A DNA stretch of 64,000 nucleotides from Limnobacter thiooxidans (lineage in GTDB: Bacteria > Pseudomonadota > Gammaproteobacteria > Burkholderiales > Burkholderiaceae_B). Positions 1 to 8,727 of the stretch are shown piece after piece. The first letter of the stretch is position 1. Every line of letters begins with the position of its first letter. The notes under the pieces were generated by a model that saw nothing but the letters and a program-made list of their open reading frames with translations, did no database searches and was not told where the DNA came from. The DNA lies in the NCBI RefSeq assembly GCF_036323495.1, contig NZ_AP028947.1, positions 1,860,001 through 1,924,000 on the forward strand, in the 5' to 3' direction. Position numbers and translations under genes: made by a program.

Positions 1-902
1 GGCCCACGGCACAACGCCAACACGATATTTTCAGTGGTCAACACATCGCGTGCCGCTGTTTGCGCGAACAATTTGGAGATGTGGCGCTGATCCCTGAAAA
101 AGAAGCCCGTGAATTTTCCAAGTCGAACAGTGCCATGATCGGGATGAAAAAAAAGACTTTCAAGCGCGAGTTCATTGGCTAACCCACCAGCGATTGCGCC
201 CAGTACCAGCAACCAGTACCATTGCAGTCCGAACAGAGAAGCCACCACCAGCAACAGGCCAACCACGAGGCCTGCTAACAATGAAAACCTGATCAGGTAA
301 GCCATCGGATCTTTGCCCGCACTCTTAAACAGGTCAACCACCAGAAAGGGCTTGCTGGTTATTACTTCCAACACCAAGGTTTTGAGGCTTAAGTAATATG
401 CGGGTTTCTTCTGAAGGTCGAGGATAATTTGGCGCGACACTTCTGGAACAATGGCCCTTATCTTGAAAATAATCGAATTCTGAAGAAAACTCGGCAGGCT
501 TTCCCACAAGGTAGGCTTGTGTTTGAGCATGACTTCACGACAGGCGAAATCCGCTGTTTCCTGCATGGGTGGTGTCAAACGATCTGACAGGCCCTGAGCA
601 GGAATGCGTTTGATCATCTCGTCCAACGGCAACAACTTGTGGGTCATCAGACGAACTGCAATTTCAGCCATCACTGCTTTTTGATGCGGCACCAACCCTT
701 GCCAGCCCAGGCCTTCAAGTCCCAACTGGTGCAGGCCGAGTTTTCGAAACAAGGGAATGCGCCAGCCTTTGAACTCCTTGGGATTGAACATCAACCACAA
801 TGCGGCAGCCTGGAAAAACCACGCCAGGAGCACACCAGACAGGCCCATTAGAATGAAAACAGCCCAGAGCGGTAAACCCAGATGAATAAAGGAAAAATCC
901 AA
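1..902 (-). CDS. DUF445 family membrane protein, 3' part cut by window edge
   Basis: This reading frame is open to the left edge, so the C-terminus is missing. The translation contains the segment KEFKGWRIPLFRKLGLHQ followed by GWQGLVPHQKA, which parallels the DUF445 protein encoded divergently next door (MKFVGIRPFFGWQGIVPRNA). Near the left edge AARDVLTTENIV matches IARDILTPQTII of that neighbour. A hydrophobic N-terminus and a second hydrophobic block with GAIAGGLANELAL fit an inner-membrane protein. I chose the TTG at 900-902 because AGGA lies eight bases upstream and it restores the hydrophobic N-terminus; the next start is the ATG at 846-848. The molecular function of DUF445 is unknown. 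Confidence 0.75.
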   Translation of the reverse strand, partial: MDFSFIHLGLPLWAVFILMGLSGVLLAWFFQAAALWLMFNPKEFKGWRIPLFRKLGLHQLGLEGLGWQGLVPHQKAVMAEIAVRLMTHKLLPLDEMIKRIPAQGLSDRLTPPMQETADFACREVMLKHKPTLWESLPSFLQNSIIFKIRAIVPEVSRQIILDLQKKPAYYLSLKTLVLEVITSKPFLVVDLFKSAGKDPMAYLIRFSLLAGLVVGLLLVVASLFGLQWYWLLVLGAIAGGLANELALESLFFHPDHGTVRLGKFTGFFFRDQRHISKLFAQTAARDVLTTENIVLALCRG

Positions 903-1088
903 AACGCTGTTCCTGAAGTAATTATTAAAATATTTGATCTAATTTACGGCCCTGTAAGGGACATGATTGATCGTTATACTGGCAAAGGAGACAACACAGA
1001 TTAGAATTGGCCATCGAAAAAATATATTCGTGGCTATACATCTACACACTTTACCAACAAAAATTAAAATTCCAAGGGGACACCTTTA

Positions 1089-2330
1089 ATGGATTGGGCA
1101 ACTATTTACGCTGATGTCCAGCAAAACTACCTTTTCTACCTCTCGATCCCGGTTGTGGCGGCTTTTTTGGGCTACATCACCAAAATTGCAGCGGTGAAAA
1201 TGATGTTTTACCCCATGAAGTTTGTGGGCATTCGACCCTTTTTCGGCTGGCAAGGTATTGTGCCGCGCAATGCGCTGCGCATGGCATCCATTGCAGTCGA
1301 TACCATCACCACAAAATTGGTTTCAGTCAACGAGGTGGTTTCAAAGCTTGACTCTGAGCGCCTGGGCAAAGAGCTTGAAGGTCCGGCAATGGAAGTCATT
1401 GAGACCATCATTCGTGAAGTGATGTCCAAGCACCAACCCAGACTTTGGGAAAGCCTTCCCAACTTTGCACAAAAGAAACTGATCGATCGGGTGAAGAAAG
1501 ACGTGCCTGGCGTGATTGCCAGCGTCATGGAAGACATCAAGGGAAACATTGATGAAATTCTGGATCTTAAAGCACTGGTCATTCGCATTTTGATGAAAGA
1601 CAAGCATCTGCTGAACCGGATTTTTCAGGAAGTGGGTCGCGAAGAATTCAAGTTCTTTGGTGTATCCGGTCTGTATTTCGGTTTCATGATCGGTGTGGTA
1701 CAGATGGTGTTGTGGGTGTTGCTCAAAGAACCATGGATCTTGCCGGTGTTCGGTTTCCTGGTTGGCTTCATTTCCGACTGGATTGCTCTGAATATTCTGT
1801 TCGAGCCCAAAAAGCCTATTCCGTTTGGTTCGTACACCATTCAGGGACTGTTTTTGAAGCGTCAACAGAAAGTGGCAGCGGACTACGCCAAGATTATTGC
1901 CCGTGACATTCTGACCCCTCAAACCATCATTGGTGAAATGGTGGCAGGTCCCCTGTCCGAACGTGTACAGAAAATGGTGGATGAGCGTGTGCGGGAAATG
2001 GTCGACAGCAAGGCCAGCATTGTCAAACCGTTTGTGGTGATGGCTGTTGGTGCTGAATCATTCCAGCGCATGAAACAGGACACTTCTGAAATGCTGATGG
2101 CGCGCCTGGCCGATGTCATCATGCACGCAGAATCCTATGTTCAAACCTCACTGGACATTGAAAATGTGGTGGGCAAGAAAATGCAGGCGATGACGCCACT
2201 TGAGTTCGAGGGCTTGTTGCGCCCCGTATTCAAGCAGGAAGAATGGATTCTGATCATGACGGGCGCCATTTTGGGCGGCCTGGTTGGTGAGGGTCAATTG
2301 ATGGTGATGATCAAGTTGGGCATCATCTAA
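1089..2330 (+). CDS. DUF445 family membrane protein
   Basis: A 413-residue protein of the DUF445 family, predicted to sit in the inner membrane. It has a hydrophobic stretch at about residues 16-35, a double membrane segment at about 195-240 and a hydrophobic C-terminus at about 388-410; the long middle part is amphipathic and helical. The DUF445 signature region GWQGIVPRN follows the first membrane segment. The start has a strong AAGGGGA ribosome site. The gene is divergent from a paralogue at the left edge, with 186 bases between them. A symmetrical terminator follows it. No enzymatic motif is visible, and the role of the family is not established. Confidence 0.8.
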   Translation: MDWATIYADVQQNYLFYLSIPVVAAFLGYITKIAAVKMMFYPMKFVGIRPFFGWQGIVPRNALRMASIAVDTITTKLVSVNEVVSKLDSERLGKELEGPAMEVIETIIREVMSKHQPRLWESLPNFAQKKLIDRVKKDVPGVIASVMEDIKGNIDEILDLKALVIRILMKDKHLLNRIFQEVGREEFKFFGVSGLYFGFMIGVVQMVLWVLLKEPWILPVFGFLVGFISDWIALNILFEPKKPIPFGSYTIQGLFLKRQQKVAADYAKIIARDILTPQTIIGEMVAGPLSERVQKMVDERVREMVDSKASIVKPFVVMAVGAESFQRMKQDTSEMLMARLADVIMHAESYVQTSLDIENVVGKKMQAMTPLEFEGLLRPVFKQEEWILIMTGAILGGLVGEGQLMVMIKLGII

Positions 2331-2344
2331 ACCATCCTCAGTTG

Positions 2345-2376
2345 AAATCAAAAAGCCTCGCGGGGCTTTTTGATTT
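2345..2376 (+). terminator. bidirectional intrinsic terminator
   Basis: A perfect 13-bp stem (2345-2357 with 2364-2376) with a six-base loop, flanked by A-runs on the left and T-runs on the right. It lies between two convergent genes and can serve both. Confidence 0.85.
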
Positions 2377-2388
2377 CATTACAATAAA

Positions 2389-3333
2389 CTAACCCTGCAC
2401 TTTCGCCTTGGCCAAACCTGGGTTTTCGCGACCTGTTTCGGCAAACTCCACAAATTCAGACACACAATTGGCAACCCACTCCGAGTGGCTTTGCACGACC
2501 CAATGGTGCGCATCGATGTCTCGGCGCCACACGTGATGTGCATAGGGATAGCACGACTCCACCAGTTGAGGTGTCACAAACTTGTCTTTGGTCGGCACGA
2601 GCAACTGCACAGGCACATCGGTTTGACGCAAACGCGGTTTGCCTATACGAGGCAGCATGTTGGCCCTGTACAGATTAATACCGTTCACGCCGTCTTTGCG
2701 CTGGGTGGGGTTAACTGCATGTGCTACACCTTCCATTTTCCTGACAATGCCAGGCCATGCCCTGTCCAGCCCAAGCTTCCAGAATGTGGGTGCCAAAAAC
2801 GGAAGCTGAAAGGCATACACATACCAGGAGCTCAACATCTGCCCCAACACCGGGCCCAAGGCATTGCGGTTGTTAGCCGAAAGACCATTGCGGATCCACA
2901 TGCCAATGTGGTCCAGACAAGGCCCGGAAATACTGGTATAGCTGGCAATGCGCGATTTGAGCCGATGATCAGTCACACTTTCCCAAGTCTGGATTGAACC
3001 CCAGTCGTGGGCCACAAGGTGGACAGGCTGAGTTGGGCACACGGCGCGAATCACCGCCTGCAAGTCCTCGGATAACTTGGCCAGGGAATAATCCCACATG
3101 CTTGATGGGGCAGCAGACTTTCCACAGCCACGCACATCATAGGTAACCACGTGAAAATGGTGCTTGAGAATATCGACTACCGGGTCCCAAACGCTACTGG
3201 AATCGGGATATCCATGAACCAGCACAATGGTTGGATTGTGAGGCTCACCGTGGCTGTTGACGGCCAGATCAATGTCGCCTGAACGCACGGTCATCTGGTT
3301 TTTCAGTCGTTGTTTGTTTTTTGTCTCTGTCAT
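2389..3333 (-). CDS. alpha/beta hydrolase, epoxide hydrolase/dehalogenase type
   Basis: An alpha/beta-fold hydrolase of 314 residues from the ATG at 3333. HGYPD at residues 40-44 forms the oxyanion-hole region. The nucleophile-elbow motif HDWGS at about 109-113 carries an aspartate (D110) where esterases have serine, as in epoxide hydrolases and haloalkane dehalogenases. VRGCGKS follows the strand that precedes it, and an H-H-W near the C-terminus supplies the probable catalytic histidine. An in-frame ATG at 3390 would add 19 residues without domain content; the inner start has AAGGG upstream. The substrate cannot be told from sequence. Confidence 0.8.
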   Translation of the reverse strand: MTETKNKQRLKNQMTVRSGDIDLAVNSHGEPHNPTIVLVHGYPDSSSVWDPVVDILKHHFHVVTYDVRGCGKSAAPSSMWDYSLAKLSEDLQAVIRAVCPTQPVHLVAHDWGSIQTWESVTDHRLKSRIASYTSISGPCLDHIGMWIRNGLSANNRNALGPVLGQMLSSWYVYAFQLPFLAPTFWKLGLDRAWPGIVRKMEGVAHAVNPTQRKDGVNGINLYRANMLPRIGKPRLRQTDVPVQLLVPTKDKFVTPQLVESCYPYAHHVWRRDIDAHHWVVQSHSEWVANCVSEFVEFAETGRENPGLAKAKVQG

Positions 3334-3533
3334 GGGGTTCGCCCTTATTGGATGTTGTAACGTGCTGCTCTGCACCTTTATAACCCCCATTGCACGCCGA
3401 TTCTTGCAGACGGGTTAGAGTGGAAACTCCAAATAAGCAAATAACTAAAAAATAGAACGACTTACAGCGTTTTTCGGTGCAGTGCGCTATTATTGGGCCG
3501 ATTGAAAAACTCGCGAGACCACACGCTGCAACC

Positions 3534-4310
3534 ATGTCTAATCTAATTCAAGAACAAGTCACCGAAGTTCACCACTGGAACGACACCCTGTTCAGCTTCA
3601 AAACAACCCGCAGCCCGGGTCTGCGTTTCCACAATGGCCATTTTGTGATGATCGGCCTGGAAGTTGAAGGCAAACCATTGTTGCGGGCTTACAGCATTGC
3701 AAGCGCCAATTACGAAGAACACCTTGAGTTTTTCAGTATCAAAGTGCCGGATGGCAAGCTGACATCCCGACTGCAACACTTGAAGGTGGGCGATTCTGTG
3801 CTGGTGGGCAAAAAGCCAACAGGCACGCTGATTCTCGACGACCTGAAACCAGGCAAGAACCTGTTCATGTTTGGTACTGGTACAGGCCTTGCGCCTTTCA
3901 TGAGCCTGATCAAAGACCCTGAGGTATACGAGCGCTTCGAAAAGGTCATTCTGGTTCACGGCGTGCGCTATGTGAACGAACTGGCTTACAGCGAATTCAT
4001 CAGCGATGAACTGCCCAACAACGAATTTTTCGGCGACATGGTGCGCGACAAGCTGGTGTATTACCCAACGGTTACCCGCGAAGAATTCAAAAACGTGGGG
4101 CGTATTACCACTTTGATGGAAAATGGTGAGCTGTGTAAGGATGTGGGATTGCCACCCTTAAACCCCGAAACAGACCGCGCCATGATTTGCGGAAGCCCCA
4201 GCATGCTGGCAGACATTCGCAGCATTCTGGACAGCAAGGGCTTTGTGGTATCTCCCGGTGTGGGCGAACCCGGAGATTATGTGTTCGAGCGTGCATTCGT
4301 CGAAAAATAA
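3534..4310 (+). CDS. fpr: ferredoxin-NADP(+) reductase
   Basis: A flavoenzyme that moves electrons between NADPH and ferredoxin or flavodoxin in the cytoplasm. The 258-residue length and the FVEK C-terminus fit bacterial-type Fpr. RAYSIAS (residues 51-57) is the FAD-binding RxYSxxS motif, GTGTGLAPF (from 114) binds the NADP pyrophosphate, and CGSPSM comes near the C-terminus. The open frame extends upstream to 3477, but homology begins at MSNLIQEQ, so I use the ATG at 3534 even though its ribosome site is poor. A strong terminator follows. Confidence 0.92.
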   Translation: MSNLIQEQVTEVHHWNDTLFSFKTTRSPGLRFHNGHFVMIGLEVEGKPLLRAYSIASANYEEHLEFFSIKVPDGKLTSRLQHLKVGDSVLVGKKPTGTLILDDLKPGKNLFMFGTGTGLAPFMSLIKDPEVYERFEKVILVHGVRYVNELAYSEFISDELPNNEFFGDMVRDKLVYYPTVTREEFKNVGRITTLMENGELCKDVGLPPLNPETDRAMICGSPSMLADIRSILDSKGFVVSPGVGEPGDYVFERAFVEK

Positions 4311-4324
4311 TTCTCTGTACCTAT

Positions 4325-4368
4325 AAAAAACCGGCTGCAGGTCTTGATAACCTGCAGCCGGTTTTTTT
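4325..4368 (+). terminator. strong bidirectional intrinsic terminator
   Basis: A 17-bp perfect stem (4325-4341 with 4351-4367) around the loop TCTTGATAA, ending in seven T's on the plus strand and preceded by A's. It separates fpr from the convergent carboxymuconolactone-decarboxylase-like gene. Confidence 0.92.
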
Positions 4369-4387
4369 ATGCCCGTAAACCTAGGAT

Positions 4388-4792
4388 TTACTTTACAGCC
4401 TGTTTTTCGGCTTCGAGCTCTTCAAGCAAGGCCTTGGCCTGGCGCATGCTGTCCATGGCGGCCGGGAAACCACAATATACGCTGGCATGAATGATCAATT
4501 CACGTAGCTCGTTTGGCGTAACCCCGTTGTTGATCGCACCCCGCATGTGCAACTTCAATTCATTGGGGCGATTGAGCGCGATCAGCATGGACACAGTTGC
4601 AATGCTTCGGATACGTGGTTCCAAGCCTTCACGCGGCCACACCGTACCCCAAGCATGCGAGGTCACAATGTCCTGCAAAGGTGCTGCAAAATCATCCGGA
4701 TTGGAAACAGCCTTTGCTACGTAGTCGGCACCCAATACCTTGGTGCGCATGGCTTTGCCCGCATCGTAATTAGCCGGTTTTTCACTTGCCAT
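4388..4792 (-). CDS. carboxymuconolactone decarboxylase (CMD) family protein
   Basis: A 134-residue, all-helical CMD/AhpD-fold protein. The segment WPREGLEPRIRSIATVSMLIALNRP is shared by PcaC-type 4-carboxymuconolactone decarboxylases, followed by LKLHMRGAINNGVTPNELRE and the HASVYCGFPAAMDS block. Only one cysteine is in that block, so there is no AhpD-type CXXC and peroxidase activity is unlikely. The start at 4792 has GGAGA upstream and overlaps the end of the SRPBCC gene by 11 bases, which indicates translational coupling. The pair may act on an aromatic or hydrophobic substrate; no other beta-ketoadipate genes are nearby. Confidence 0.82.
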   Translation of the reverse strand: MASEKPANYDAGKAMRTKVLGADYVAKAVSNPDDFAAPLQDIVTSHAWGTVWPREGLEPRIRSIATVSMLIALNRPNELKLHMRGAINNGVTPNELRELIIHASVYCGFPAAMDSMRQAKALLEELEAEKQAVK

Positions 4793-5243
4793 ACTTCTCT
4801 CCCAACTTTTCAATGAAGCGATCGACCAAACCATCGAACATGGTTTTGATGAAACCAGGTGTGGCCGCTTTCAATAGCATGGGTACTTTTATGTCGCGCA
4901 GCAAACCATTGATTTCCACCTCAATGTCAACTTTGTCGCCATTCGGCTTGAACTGGAAATATCCAGACAGGTTGGCATTGCCCACTCCTTCCTTGGCCTT
5001 GAAACTCAATCGACCTTTGGCCTTGTCCACTTCATAAGTGGCTGCATAATGGACAGCATGTGAAACACCCATGGCGCCAATAGGCTTGAGCTTCCACTCG
5101 TAGGCATTTGGACCGACCTTGGTCAGACTTTCAAGTTTTGGAAAAATTGAAATCAAAGGTTCAATGGACTCCAGGTCAGCCAGCACGGCCTCGTAGTTCA
5201 GGGCTGCACTTGCTGTTTTGTCCAGGGATAGTTTGCTGTCCAT
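4782..5243 (-). CDS. SRPBCC (START-like) family protein
   Basis: A 153-residue protein of the SRPBCC/CoxG-like helix-grip fold, which usually encloses a hydrophobic ligand. Visible family features are the N-terminal LNYEAVLADLESIEPLISIFP segment, alternating strands through the middle with YFQFKPNGDKVDIEVEIN, and a long C-terminal helix with GLVDRFIEKLGEKY. The gene overlaps the CMD-family gene by 11 bases (ATGGCAAGTGA), so the two products are probably made in fixed ratio. No catalytic residues can be named. Confidence 0.75.
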   Translation of the reverse strand: MDSKLSLDKTASAALNYEAVLADLESIEPLISIFPKLESLTKVGPNAYEWKLKPIGAMGVSHAVHYAATYEVDKAKGRLSFKAKEGVGNANLSGYFQFKPNGDKVDIEVEINGLLRDIKVPMLLKAATPGFIKTMFDGLVDRFIEKLGEKYGK

Positions 5244-5324
5244 TTCGAATTCTCCTCTTATTTCAGCCAGTGTCCACGGGGGTGGAGTACACTAGCCGGC
5301 ACAGTTGATTGATAAATAATACTC

Positions 5325-5624
5325 ATGAGTAACATACCAGCAGATCCACTGTTGCGGATCAAAAAACTTTCAGATTCGCTTGAAAATAATGAATTTGAAA
5401 ACACCACCGAGTTGATTTTTACCTTTCGCCAGGAAAAAGACCTGCTTCGGGAACTGCCTGCCGTGTTTGAAGGTGCACTGGAAAGTATTTTGGAGCGCCT
5501 GGAAAGCACCGCCATGTTCGGGGGCGAAAGCTGTTCATTCAGTCAAAGTGATTTGCTGGCCGCCTTGAGCATCTGGCTTGAAAAATCGCGCTCTTACCTG
5601 GAAAAGCAAATGGGCATTCAGTGA
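5325..5624 (+). CDS. small hypothetical protein
   Basis: A 99-residue acidic, probably all-helical soluble protein. I do not recognise the family. It has no signal peptide, no membrane segment and no known motif. No Shine-Dalgarno sequence is visible before the ATG; the upstream 20 bases are AT-rich, so a leaderless or weakly translated message is possible. Its last seven bases overlap the end of the convergent hybrid kinase gene. Codon use is like the neighbours, which supports a real gene. Confidence 0.6.
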   Translation: MSNIPADPLLRIKKLSDSLENNEFENTTELIFTFRQEKDLLRELPAVFEGALESILERLESTAMFGGESCSFSQSDLLAALSIWLEKSRSYLEKQMGIQ

Positions 5625-7546
5625 ACGCTGTTTGCTTTTTCCTTCAATACCTTACGTGACAGATCATCAATAAGTTGGTCCAACCTGTCAAACGACACGG
5701 GCTTGGTGAGGTGTAAACTCATACCTGACGCAGTTGACTGTGCAATGCTTTGATCATCCGACAAACCCGACAAGGCACACACAAAGCTTTGCCGTGATGC
5801 GCAACCTGAATTGCTGCGAATCAGGCGGGTTGCAGCATGCCCATCCATGTCGGGCATGTCAATGTCCATCAGGATCAAGTCAAAATACTCTGCCTGCGCA
5901 AGATCGACCGCCGCCCTCCCCCCTGTGGCTGAGCTTACTTTGTGTCCTCGCTTGCCCAAGTACCGGTCAAGCAACTTGATGTTCATCGGATGGTCGTCAA
6001 CCACCAACACATTCAAGGCCTGTGCCGCTTGGTGGATGGGCTTTACAGCCTTGGCGGATACAAGCGGCTGGGCCACCGGCAAATTCAGACTGACCGTGAA
6101 CACCGACCCCACGCCAAGTTCAGAACTGACATCGATACGCCCGCCCATCAGCTCGACCAACCCCTTGCATATGGCCAAACCCAGCCCCGTTCCACCAAAC
6201 TGACGATGAATTTCCCGGCTGGCTTGGCTGAACCGCTGAAACAGCCGCTGGAAGGCAGTCTGACTGATTCCGATGCCACTGTCGGCGACCTCTAGGAACA
6301 CCTCCACGCGGCCCTGACTCGGAAGACTGGTGAACAGCTTCATTCGAACATAGCCGCTGTCAGTGAACTTCAGCGCGTTGGAGACAAGATTTTGAACAAT
6401 CTGCAAAACCCGGTTTGAATCACCCAGCACCACAGTGGGGCCCGAAAGTTCGCTTGAAACCGTGAACTCCAGGTTTTTCTTGGTAGCCAGGTTGAGATTC
6501 AAGGCATGCACTTGCCTGACCAGATCGTCCAGATCGAAGGGAGACGCGTCAAGTTTCAAGCCATTGGCTTCAATGCGTGAGTACTCCAGAACATCACTCA
6601 GTATCAGGTGAAGACTGGTTGCAGAACTGGAAATGTTGCGAGCGTCTCCGCGCATTTCTGAGTCACTTAGCTGCTCTTCCAGCATCTTGGAAAAACCGAT
6701 AATGGCATTCAGGGGCGTGCGCAGTTCGTGGCTGATTGTGGCCAGAAATTCCGATTTTGCACGATCGGCACTTTCCGCCTGTTCTTTGGCCAGCACCAGG
6801 TCGCTGACGTCGAGACAAACTGCATACAGACCGACGCCCGCAGGTTTGGCCTCTCTCTGAACTGTAAGTTGATAGTACTGGGGCTCGCCCCCGCTGCGGC
6901 GTAAAGTCGAGAACACCAAGGATTCCCGATTGGGAAAGGCCTCCGGGCGCGCGAGAACTGTTTTGAATGCCGTGTGGTACTTGGGATCAATGTGTTTTAG
7001 TACGTTGCTCCAGTCAGCAATGAACTCGGCGCGGGTCATTGGAAAAAAGCGCTCGATCGACGTGTCGACATTTTCGACTTGAATCCGACCATGCTCAGTC
7101 ACAGTGAATTCAACAACAAATCCATTCAGGCAACTTTCTACACTGAGCAAGCGGCGCTTTTCTTCCTCAAAGCCATTGGACAACAGTGTTTTCTGTTGAT
7201 TAAGTCGATGAAAAGCATTGGCCAGAGTTTCAAAAAAATTGGAATTGGCAAGGTAATGTTCTTGCAGATCAGCCTCACCAAGTTGATGCAAACGCTCTCG
7301 AAGCCTGAATTCAATCCAGGCTTTGGTCAAGGCACTGCCCAAAAAAGCGGCAAGCCCCGCCGTGAGAACAACCAGCAACAATTGACCGAACAAAGCCAAC
7401 TCGCCCAATTGGGTCCAAAACACCATGGAGCCCGCGACACCAAATCCGAGCAAAAGACACAGCAATGGCCGAGCCTGCCACGTCTCCTTGAACAGATTGG
7501 ACACCAATAGAAACACGGACGGTGTTTTGGATGAATTGGCTTTCAA
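5618..7546 (-). CDS. hybrid sensor histidine kinase with C-terminal receiver
   Basis: A 642-residue membrane-bound hybrid kinase. Two membrane segments lie at about residues 28-45 and 50-72. A PAS-like region follows at about 130-255. The HisKA domain has the phospho-acceptor H273 in ISHELRTP, the HATPase has NLVSNALKF, the DSGIGI box and GGTGLGLAI, and the receiver domain has D561 (LMDIDMPDMDG) and K615. No response regulator gene is adjacent, so the phosphorelay partner must be elsewhere. The ligand is unknown; there is essentially no periplasmic loop, so a membrane or cytoplasmic signal read by the PAS region is likely. Confidence 0.9.
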   Translation of the reverse strand: MKANSSKTPSVFLLVSNLFKETWQARPLLCLLLGFGVAGSMVFWTQLGELALFGQLLLVVLTAGLAAFLGSALTKAWIEFRLRERLHQLGEADLQEHYLANSNFFETLANAFHRLNQQKTLLSNGFEEEKRRLLSVESCLNGFVVEFTVTEHGRIQVENVDTSIERFFPMTRAEFIADWSNVLKHIDPKYHTAFKTVLARPEAFPNRESLVFSTLRRSGGEPQYYQLTVQREAKPAGVGLYAVCLDVSDLVLAKEQAESADRAKSEFLATISHELRTPLNAIIGFSKMLEEQLSDSEMRGDARNISSSATSLHLILSDVLEYSRIEANGLKLDASPFDLDDLVRQVHALNLNLATKKNLEFTVSSELSGPTVVLGDSNRVLQIVQNLVSNALKFTDSGYVRMKLFTSLPSQGRVEVFLEVADSGIGISQTAFQRLFQRFSQASREIHRQFGGTGLGLAICKGLVELMGGRIDVSSELGVGSVFTVSLNLPVAQPLVSAKAVKPIHQAAQALNVLVVDDHPMNIKLLDRYLGKRGHKVSSATGGRAAVDLAQAEYFDLILMDIDMPDMDGHAATRLIRSNSGCASRQSFVCALSGLSDDQSIAQSTASGMSLHLTKPVSFDRLDQLIDDLSRKVLKEKANSVH

Positions 7547-7555
7547 TGGTTTGGC

Positions 7556-8260
7556 TCAGACCGAAAGGTTTTTTGACAAAAACTCAAGCGTGCGACCACG
7601 TGCCAAAGCAGCGGCCTTTTGCTGGTACATGGGGCGCCCCCAACAATTGAAACCATGATCAACACCCGGGTAGGTGTGAATGTGCACATCAGAATTGGAT
7701 GCAAATGCAGCCTTGATTTGAGCAACCGCCTCCATCGGGATGAAACCATCCTTTTCAGCGAAATGCATCAGCATTGGAGTTTTGGCCTGTGGAGCACGAT
7801 CAAGCGCTGTGTGAATACCCCCACCGTAATAGCAAACACTGGCATCCACTGCACCAGGCGTAGTACACGTGAGGTAAGACAACATGCCACCCATGCAATA
7901 GCCCAGACTGGCCACTTTGCCTTGGACCTCCGGACGATTTTTCAACACCTGAGCCGCAGTGCAGATGTCTTCCACTGCTTTGGGAAAATCCATGCTCTGC
8001 ATCAGGGCGAAACCCTTCTGGAACCCGGCTTCATCGTAACCAATGTCAACCCCCGGCTCCTGTCTCCAGAAGACGTCAGGCGCGAGCACTACAAAACCGT
8101 CGCTGGCGTATTGGTCGGCTACATCACGAATGTGTTGGTTCACACCAAAAATTTCCTGAATCAGAACGATTCCAGGACCGGTGCCCGTAGGCGGCAAAGA
8201 CAAATAAGCATCAAACTGGCCACCATCTTTGGAATTGATCGAGATTCGTTGGGACTGCAT
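7556..8260 (-). CDS. dienelactone hydrolase family protein
   Basis: A 234-residue alpha/beta hydrolase of the dienelactone hydrolase family (carboxymethylenebutenolidase in chlorocatechol and related pathways). The family triad is visible: C122 in GYCMGG, D171 in AEKDGF and H202 in GVDHGF. E36 in LIQEIFG is the glutamate that controls the nucleophilic cysteine. The open frame runs 28 codons further upstream, but the ATG at 8260 has GGAGAAG in place and matches the family length. It is a single gene, without chlorocatechol genes nearby, so the physiological substrate is open. Confidence 0.88.
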   Translation of the reverse strand: MQSQRISINSKDGGQFDAYLSLPPTGTGPGIVLIQEIFGVNQHIRDVADQYASDGFVVLAPDVFWRQEPGVDIGYDEAGFQKGFALMQSMDFPKAVEDICTAAQVLKNRPEVQGKVASLGYCMGGMLSYLTCTTPGAVDASVCYYGGGIHTALDRAPQAKTPMLMHFAEKDGFIPMEAVAQIKAAFASNSDVHIHTYPGVDHGFNCWGRPMYQQKAAALARGRTLEFLSKNLSV

Positions 8261-8366
8261 AAAGCGCTTCTCCGTTTGGTAATACAAGTGGATTCTGGAT
8301 TGTAACAGGCTGATTTTGTTCAACAGATGATTTGCTGACAACAAAAAACCACACGCTCACAAAATA

Positions 8367-8382
8367 CTGTACAGAGTTACAG
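8367..8382 (+). promoter_or_regulatory. candidate LexA (SOS) box
   Basis: The 16-base sequence CTGTACAGAGTTACAG fits CTGT-N8-ACAG, the LexA site form known from gamma- and betaproteobacteria. It lies 58 bases upstream of the 89-residue membrane protein gene and just upstream of a possible -35 (TTGTAC at 8389) and -10 (CATAAA, 17 bases further). Confidence 0.45.
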
Positions 8383-8439
8383 TGTTTATTGTACAGTTGT
8401 TTTCAGGGCGACATAAAAACAGCTAGAGGAGTAATCAAG

Positions 8440-8709
8440 ATGAGTATCAAACGATTCACAATGTTTTTCGTACTTTGGGTGTTGGGCTGTGCGTTTGTTT
8501 TGGAACCGGCTTTCATTGCCCCCCTGTTTGAAACAGGCGCAATGATTGATGTGGCGTTCAGTGAAAGCCTTGCCCAGGTTGGCGGGTTGGGTTTGACGGA
8601 ATATGACACTGCTGCGGTAGAATCAATGGACCATTTCAGGGTACTCTGTCTGCTGTATTTCGGTCTGCCCGCTATAGTGTATCTGGCGACGCAGTGGAAG
8701 GAACTTTGA
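8440..8709 (+). CDS. small two-helix membrane protein
   Basis: An 89-residue protein of unknown family. One hydrophobic segment spans about residues 5-30 and a second, containing LLYFGLPAIVYLATQW, lies close to the C-terminus, so it is a probable inner-membrane protein. The ATG at 8440 is preceded by GAGGAG at good spacing; the longer frame upstream has no ribosome site and crosses the promoter region. A LexA-like box upstream suggests DNA-damage control, as is seen for several small SOS membrane toxins and division inhibitors. That functional link is inference. Confidence 0.65.
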   Translation: MSIKRFTMFFVLWVLGCAFVLEPAFIAPLFETGAMIDVAFSESLAQVGGLGLTEYDTAAVESMDHFRVLCLLYFGLPAIVYLATQWKEL

Positions 8710-8727
8710 TTTTGGTCGTCTTTGAAC

